The notes under the pieces are model-generated. The model ran no database searches and was not told the origin of the DNA. It saw nothing but the letters and a program-made list of their open reading frames with translations. This document shows positions 30,234 through 32,832 of a stretch of 32,832 nucleotides of DNA, one piece after another. The first letter of the stretch is position 1. Each line of letters begins with the position of its first letter. The DNA comes from a virus. A program made the translations under genes and the position numbers. The DNA lies in the IMG/VR virus record IMGVR_UViG_3300018049_000080, positions 1 through 32,832 of that record. The stretch is one strand, 5' to 3'.

Positions 30234-30536
30234 TTATTTTGACCAAGGATGGTTTTTCTTCACCATATTAAATGCATTAATAAGACCTAATACATCTCTG
30301 TCTTTTTCAGAATGGTAAATTCTACCTTCGTCTTTAAAGTATTTCCAAAGGGCTTCTTTAGAGCCTTTACGCATACCGTAGTCGACATCTTCTTTGTTAT
30401 CAGTGATTACTACGTTATCTTTATGAAGCTTCTTAAAACCATCTACAAACTCTCTGTACTCATAGCCTACAAGCTCGTTGTATGTTCTAAAGACACCTTC
30501 GCCAATAAACGCTTCAAATAGTTTTACCTTTTTCAT
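30234..30536 (-). CDS. Small head-targeted protein
   Basis: The 100-residue protein opens MKKVKLFEAFIGEGVFRT, the targeting peptide with an I-G-E|G site that fits the gp21 cleavage rule exactly. The mature part is basic and mostly helical: YNELVGYEYREFVDGFKKLHKDNVVITDNKEDVDYG, then MRKGSKEALWKYFKDEGRIYHSEKDRDVLGLINAFNMVKKNHPWSK. It follows the terminator at 30551-30589 directly, so it may head the operon of targeted genes. No family recognised. Confidence 0.75.
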   Translation of the reverse strand: MKKVKLFEAFIGEGVFRTYNELVGYEYREFVDGFKKLHKDNVVITDNKEDVDYGMRKGSKEALWKYFKDEGRIYHSEKDRDVLGLINAFNMVKKNHPWSK

Positions 30537-30550
30537 AATATGAATATAAG

Positions 30551-30589
30551 AAAAAAAGCCGACATAAAAAAATTATGTCAGACTTTTTT
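30551..30589 (-). terminator. Rho-independent terminator after the 677-aa gene
   Basis: On the minus strand an A-rich arm with GTCTGACATAA pairs with TTATGTCGGC around a T-loop and runs into TTTTTTT. It is AT-flanked and could also work on the plus strand. It lies 10 nt after the stop of the 677-aa gene. Confidence 0.75.
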
Positions 30590-30598
30590 AATAGTTTT

Positions 30599-32632
30599 TT
30601 ATAGTACCTCGATTAACCAAGTAGTTCCATGTCTACCTTTACCGATTTTCCATTTAAGGAACATACCAGGTCTAACACCCATAATCATACCATCACCATT
30701 TTCAATAGATTTTAACTCTTCATCAAAGTCAAATCCCATGTAATCAATTTTGTGAAGGCCGTATGACCCTTTTTTGAAAGTATCTATAATTTCTGATTCA
30801 GAACCGCCTTCGTAAATAGTTAGCTTAACTTTTTTACCTTCAGCCTTCTTAATAAATTCCTTAGCGTCTTCTAGTTTTCTTTCTTCGTAACCTTCTTCAA
30901 TCACTTCCTGTGATTCTTTAATAGTTACTGGGTAAGTTTTACCGTCAAATTCAAACTCTTCTTCACCAGCATCTTTAGCCTTCTTAGCTGCGGCTGCAAA
31001 CGCTCTACCTTCAGAAATTAATGATTCTTGTAGTTGCTTTCTTATGTTAGGGTCCCTCATGATTGAGTTCATAAATTCAATAACGTCGTCAAATTCAAAA
31101 CCTTCGTCAATGTGTGACTGTACGATTGATAGGAAAGCTGATCTAAAATCACGTAGGTCTCTTGTATCTGTTAGACCTGACATTCTTTTCATAGTTTCTT
31201 TGTCTAATGCTTCAGTTACTGAACCTTCAAATTCTTTTTGTTTTTTAAGAATAACCTCTAGTTGCTTTACCATTTTTTTGATATCTGAACCAAATGATTT
31301 AACATCTAATGGCGCGTCTATATCTGGGTCAAAAGTATTTTCTAAACTTCTTTTAGCCTGCATTAGTTTGCTTGATGCATGCTTCTTATTACCTGAACCT
31401 AACGCTTCTGTAATTTCATCAGCTAGCTCTTCATCTTCCTTATCAACAGACTTTACTGGATAAGTTTTACCGTCAAACTCAAACTCGTCCTTATCGTCAG
31501 CAATCGCTTTTAGTCTCGCTGTGTTAAAAGCTGAACCTTCGTTGATTCTTTGTACTTTGATATCTAGTTCGTTAGCTTCACCTAAAAATTTATTTAATGT
31601 GTCTCTAAGTGCTGTAGCTGATGAATTCTTTTTAAATCTAGACTCCATGTAAAGTGCAACAGCTTCAATAATAGCATATCCATTATATTTAACACCTCTA
31701 GCTATTTCAGTACCTAGTTCATACACCTTCTCCATCATTATCCTCTTGCTAATCTGGATTGGCATACCACCCATTTCCTTAATAAAGATAGTTGGGGCTA
31801 TGAAGTTTGCAAAGTTAATTGCTCTTGCAGCTTGATTAGCCTCTTGACTAAAGTTAGCGTCAATCATTGCAGCTTTAAGAGCTTCTTTTAATAACCATGC
31901 AATTGTTTGGTCGGCTACTGTTTTACCACCTGCAAATGCCGGGTGAGCTGCCATAAATTTATTAATAGCTGCTAAACCTCTAACCGCATCTTTTTGAGAA
32001 CGTGCATCTAGTGCTTCATTCATAAAATCTACTTTAGTAGACTCTTCGATAAACTCATCAGACTCAGAGTTATCCATACACCAACCGTAATCACAATCAG
32101 CCATTACAGTTTGAAGATCTTTTTTCTTACCTGTTAATACAACAACTTGTGTACCGTATGTTGGACCGCCATAAGAAACGATTTCCATTTCTACCTTATT
32201 TTTCTTAAGTAGCTTTGCAAGGTCTTTAGATTTTGGGTCTAATGCGTCTAGCTCAACTGTTGCTTCAAAAATAGTAGTATCTTCATTAACCACTGACTCG
32301 TTAGCAAATTCTTCTGCGTTTTCCTCGTCTTCAGCATCAACGTCTTCAACTGGTAGTTTTTCACCGTCAACTTCAAACTCTTTTTCACCTTTAGCAATAG
32401 CTTCTGCTCTTGCAGCACCAAAGGCGTTACCTTCAGCTGTTAGCTCTGTCATAAATGCATCAAGGTCTTCTTCGTTGATATCTGTGATTGAAGATGCATT
32501 GTACTTAGATAGTAGTTCATTAAACGCTGCGGTAGAAGCTTCACGTTTACTTGCAACTTCTTTTAGTCTAGCTTCCTCTCTTAATTGATTCTGCAGTTGA
32601 GAGAAAGACTTAAATGATTCGATTTTTTTCAT
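30599..32632 (-). CDS. Large modular head-targeted polyprotein with three repeats
   Basis: The 677-residue protein starts MKKIESFKSFSQLQNQLREEA, a targeting-like peptide. It carries three copies of a 28-residue unit (68-95, 366-393, 542-569): G-x-AF-x-x-A...EFEFDGKTYPV. Each follows a Glu that fits or nearly fits the protease rule (TAE|G, INE|G, ISE|G). Other possible sites are VNE|D (117) and FMNE|A (206). Between repeats are an alpha/beta piece with two Cys (DCDYGWC, 179-185), an alpha-helical piece of about 150 residues, a helical piece (410-535), and a C-terminal domain ending KGRHGTTWLIEVL. No domain is recognised. A TATAAAAA octamer lies 17 nt before ATG. I infer a packaged polyprotein cut on head maturation. 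Confidence 0.82.
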   Translation of the reverse strand: MKKIESFKSFSQLQNQLREEARLKEVASKREASTAAFNELLSKYNASSITDINEEDLDAFMTELTAEGNAFGAARAEAIAKGEKEFEVDGEKLPVEDVDAEDEENAEEFANESVVNEDTTIFEATVELDALDPKSKDLAKLLKKNKVEMEIVSYGGPTYGTQVVVLTGKKKDLQTVMADCDYGWCMDNSESDEFIEESTKVDFMNEALDARSQKDAVRGLAAINKFMAAHPAFAGGKTVADQTIAWLLKEALKAAMIDANFSQEANQAARAINFANFIAPTIFIKEMGGMPIQISKRIMMEKVYELGTEIARGVKYNGYAIIEAVALYMESRFKKNSSATALRDTLNKFLGEANELDIKVQRINEGSAFNTARLKAIADDKDEFEFDGKTYPVKSVDKEDEELADEITEALGSGNKKHASSKLMQAKRSLENTFDPDIDAPLDVKSFGSDIKKMVKQLEVILKKQKEFEGSVTEALDKETMKRMSGLTDTRDLRDFRSAFLSIVQSHIDEGFEFDDVIEFMNSIMRDPNIRKQLQESLISEGRAFAAAAKKAKDAGEEEFEFDGKTYPVTIKESQEVIEEGYEERKLEDAKEFIKKAEGKKVKLTIYEGGSESEIIDTFKKGSYGLHKIDYMGFDFDEELKSIENGDGMIMGVRPGMFLKWKIGKGRHGTTWLIEVL
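30926..31009 (-). repeat. EFEFDGKTYPV repeat, copy 3
   Basis: Codes for residues 542-569 of the 677-aa polyprotein: GRAFAAAAKKAKDAG then EEEFEFDGKTYPV. It follows LISE, a good match to the I-x-E protease rule. Confidence 0.8.
31454..31537 (-). repeat. EFEFDGKTYPV repeat, copy 2
   Basis: Codes for residues 366-393: GSAFNTARLKAIADD then KDEFEFDGKTYPV. It follows RINE, a perfect I-N-E|G site. Confidence 0.8.
32348..32431 (-). repeat. EFEFDGKTYPV repeat, copy 1
   Basis: Codes for residues 68-95: GNAFGAARAEAIAKG then EKEFEVDGEKLPV. It follows LTAE, a poorer match to the protease rule, and is the most diverged copy. Confidence 0.75.
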
Positions 32633-32649
32633 TATATAATGATACTTTA

Positions 32650-32657
32650 TTTTTATA
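32650..32657 (-). promoter_or_regulatory. Putative T4-type late promoter before the 677-aa gene
   Basis: The minus strand reads TATAAAAA within CTATAAAAATAAAG, exactly 17 nt before the ATG at 32632. Confidence 0.45.
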
Positions 32658-32673
32658 GTATAATATCTTAATG

Positions 32674-32832
32674 TTATATATCTCCTTCAAAACGGACTTT
32701 TTTAACCTTGTAATTAAACTTTTCTTGGCGATATATCTTTTTACGAGCAATACCATGTCTGTACAGATAGTTTTGCCAGTCATCTGTTGTAAGGTCATCT
32801 ACAAAATCTATGATGTTTACAGAATCTTTTGA
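32674..32832 (-). CDS. Unknown protein, C-terminal 52 residues (cut by window edge)
   Basis: Reading from the window's right edge on the minus strand gives an uninterrupted frame that starts SKDSVNIIDFVDDLTTDDWQ, continues NYLYRHGIARKKIYRQ and ends KVKKVRFEGDI, with stop TAA at 32674-32676. It is protein-like, basic at the end, and fits the gap before the next late promoter. The 62-aa frame over the same bases is less likely because it would overlap the next gene start. The product is not recognisable from the tail alone. Confidence 0.6.
   Translation of the reverse strand, partial: SKDSVNIIDFVDDLTTDDWQNYLYRHGIARKKIYRQEKFNYKVKKVRFEGDI

Noticed and set aside
440-31463. Plus-strand open frames (for example 440-679, 4234-4590, 14221-14613, 31044-31463)
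   Set aside because: All lie opposite well-supported minus-strand genes, lack family motifs and have the Ser/Leu-rich composition typical of antisense shadows.
32610-32798. 62-aa minus-strand frame at the right edge
   Set aside because: It overlaps the start of the 677-aa gene and its late promoter. The frame one step over (32674-32832) runs cleanly from the window edge to a stop and looks more like a real protein end.
1-32832. CRISPR array, insertion sequence or attachment site
   Set aside because: No regularly spaced direct repeats of the required type, no transposase motifs, and no integrase or terminal repeats were seen.

Overview
This window looks like part of a T4-type (Tevenvirinae-like) myovirus genome. 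It is AT-rich and tightly packed, and every gene I can support is on the minus strand, so transcription runs from high to low coordinates. T4 core proteins recognised from motifs are the prohead protease gp21 (cut by the window edge), portal gp20, head-completion nuclease gp4, late sigma factor gp55, a probable gp15 tail-completion protein, gp46/gp47, a probable gp33, gp41 helicase, UvsX, a probable gp45 clamp, DNA polymerase gp43 in two pieces, NrdA, NrdB, ThyA and a dimeric dUTPase-like enzyme. Start codons are almost never preceded by a Shine-Dalgarno sequence; leaders are A/T-rich. This would fit a Bacteroidota host, but that is only an inference.

Layout in transcription order. (1) 32.8-22.3 kb is an accessory block of unfamiliar proteins. 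Most carry a short T4-like capsid-targeting peptide (M-K-x-h-K-x-F-E-x-F-x-x-x-E) at the N terminus, or at the C terminus in two cases. Two are very long (677 and 1076 aa) and contain regularly spaced sites matching the T4 gp21 cleavage rule (I/L-x-E, then G/A). The block also holds a KxDG nucleic-acid-ligase-like protein and a protein with an NMN-adenylyltransferase-like domain. I read the block as a set of proteins packaged in the head and probably injected. (2) 22.3-15.4 kb is nucleotide metabolism plus the N-terminal polymerase: small ORFs, thyA, dUTPase, 43N, nrdB, nrdA. (3) 15.2-5.9 kb is replication and recombination: clamp, 43C, uvsX, a 2OG-Fe(II) oxygenase, gp41, gp33, gp47, gp46. (4) 5.8-0 kb is morphogenesis and late control: gp15-like protein, a 254-aa unknown, a small targeted protein, gp55, gp4, a 201-aa unknown, portal, a gp67-like core protein and the protease.

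Regulation can be read in part. Five morphogenesis or packaged-protein genes have a TATAAAnA-like octamer 16-17 nt before ATG, which resembles the T4 late promoter TATAAATA. A different set, including gp41, the clamp and gp55, has a (T/A)TGAAACA box 18-19 nt from a TATAAT-like box. Terminators separate several units. Late transcription in T4 needs gp55, gp33 and the gp45 clamp; this window holds gp55 and candidates for the other two.

The most unusual points are the packaged polyprotein system, the DNA polymerase split in the fingers with the clamp and RNR genes between its halves, and a structured nrdA 3' UTR containing a 19-nt exact match (antisense in the transcript) to the universally conserved helix 69 region of 23S rRNA.
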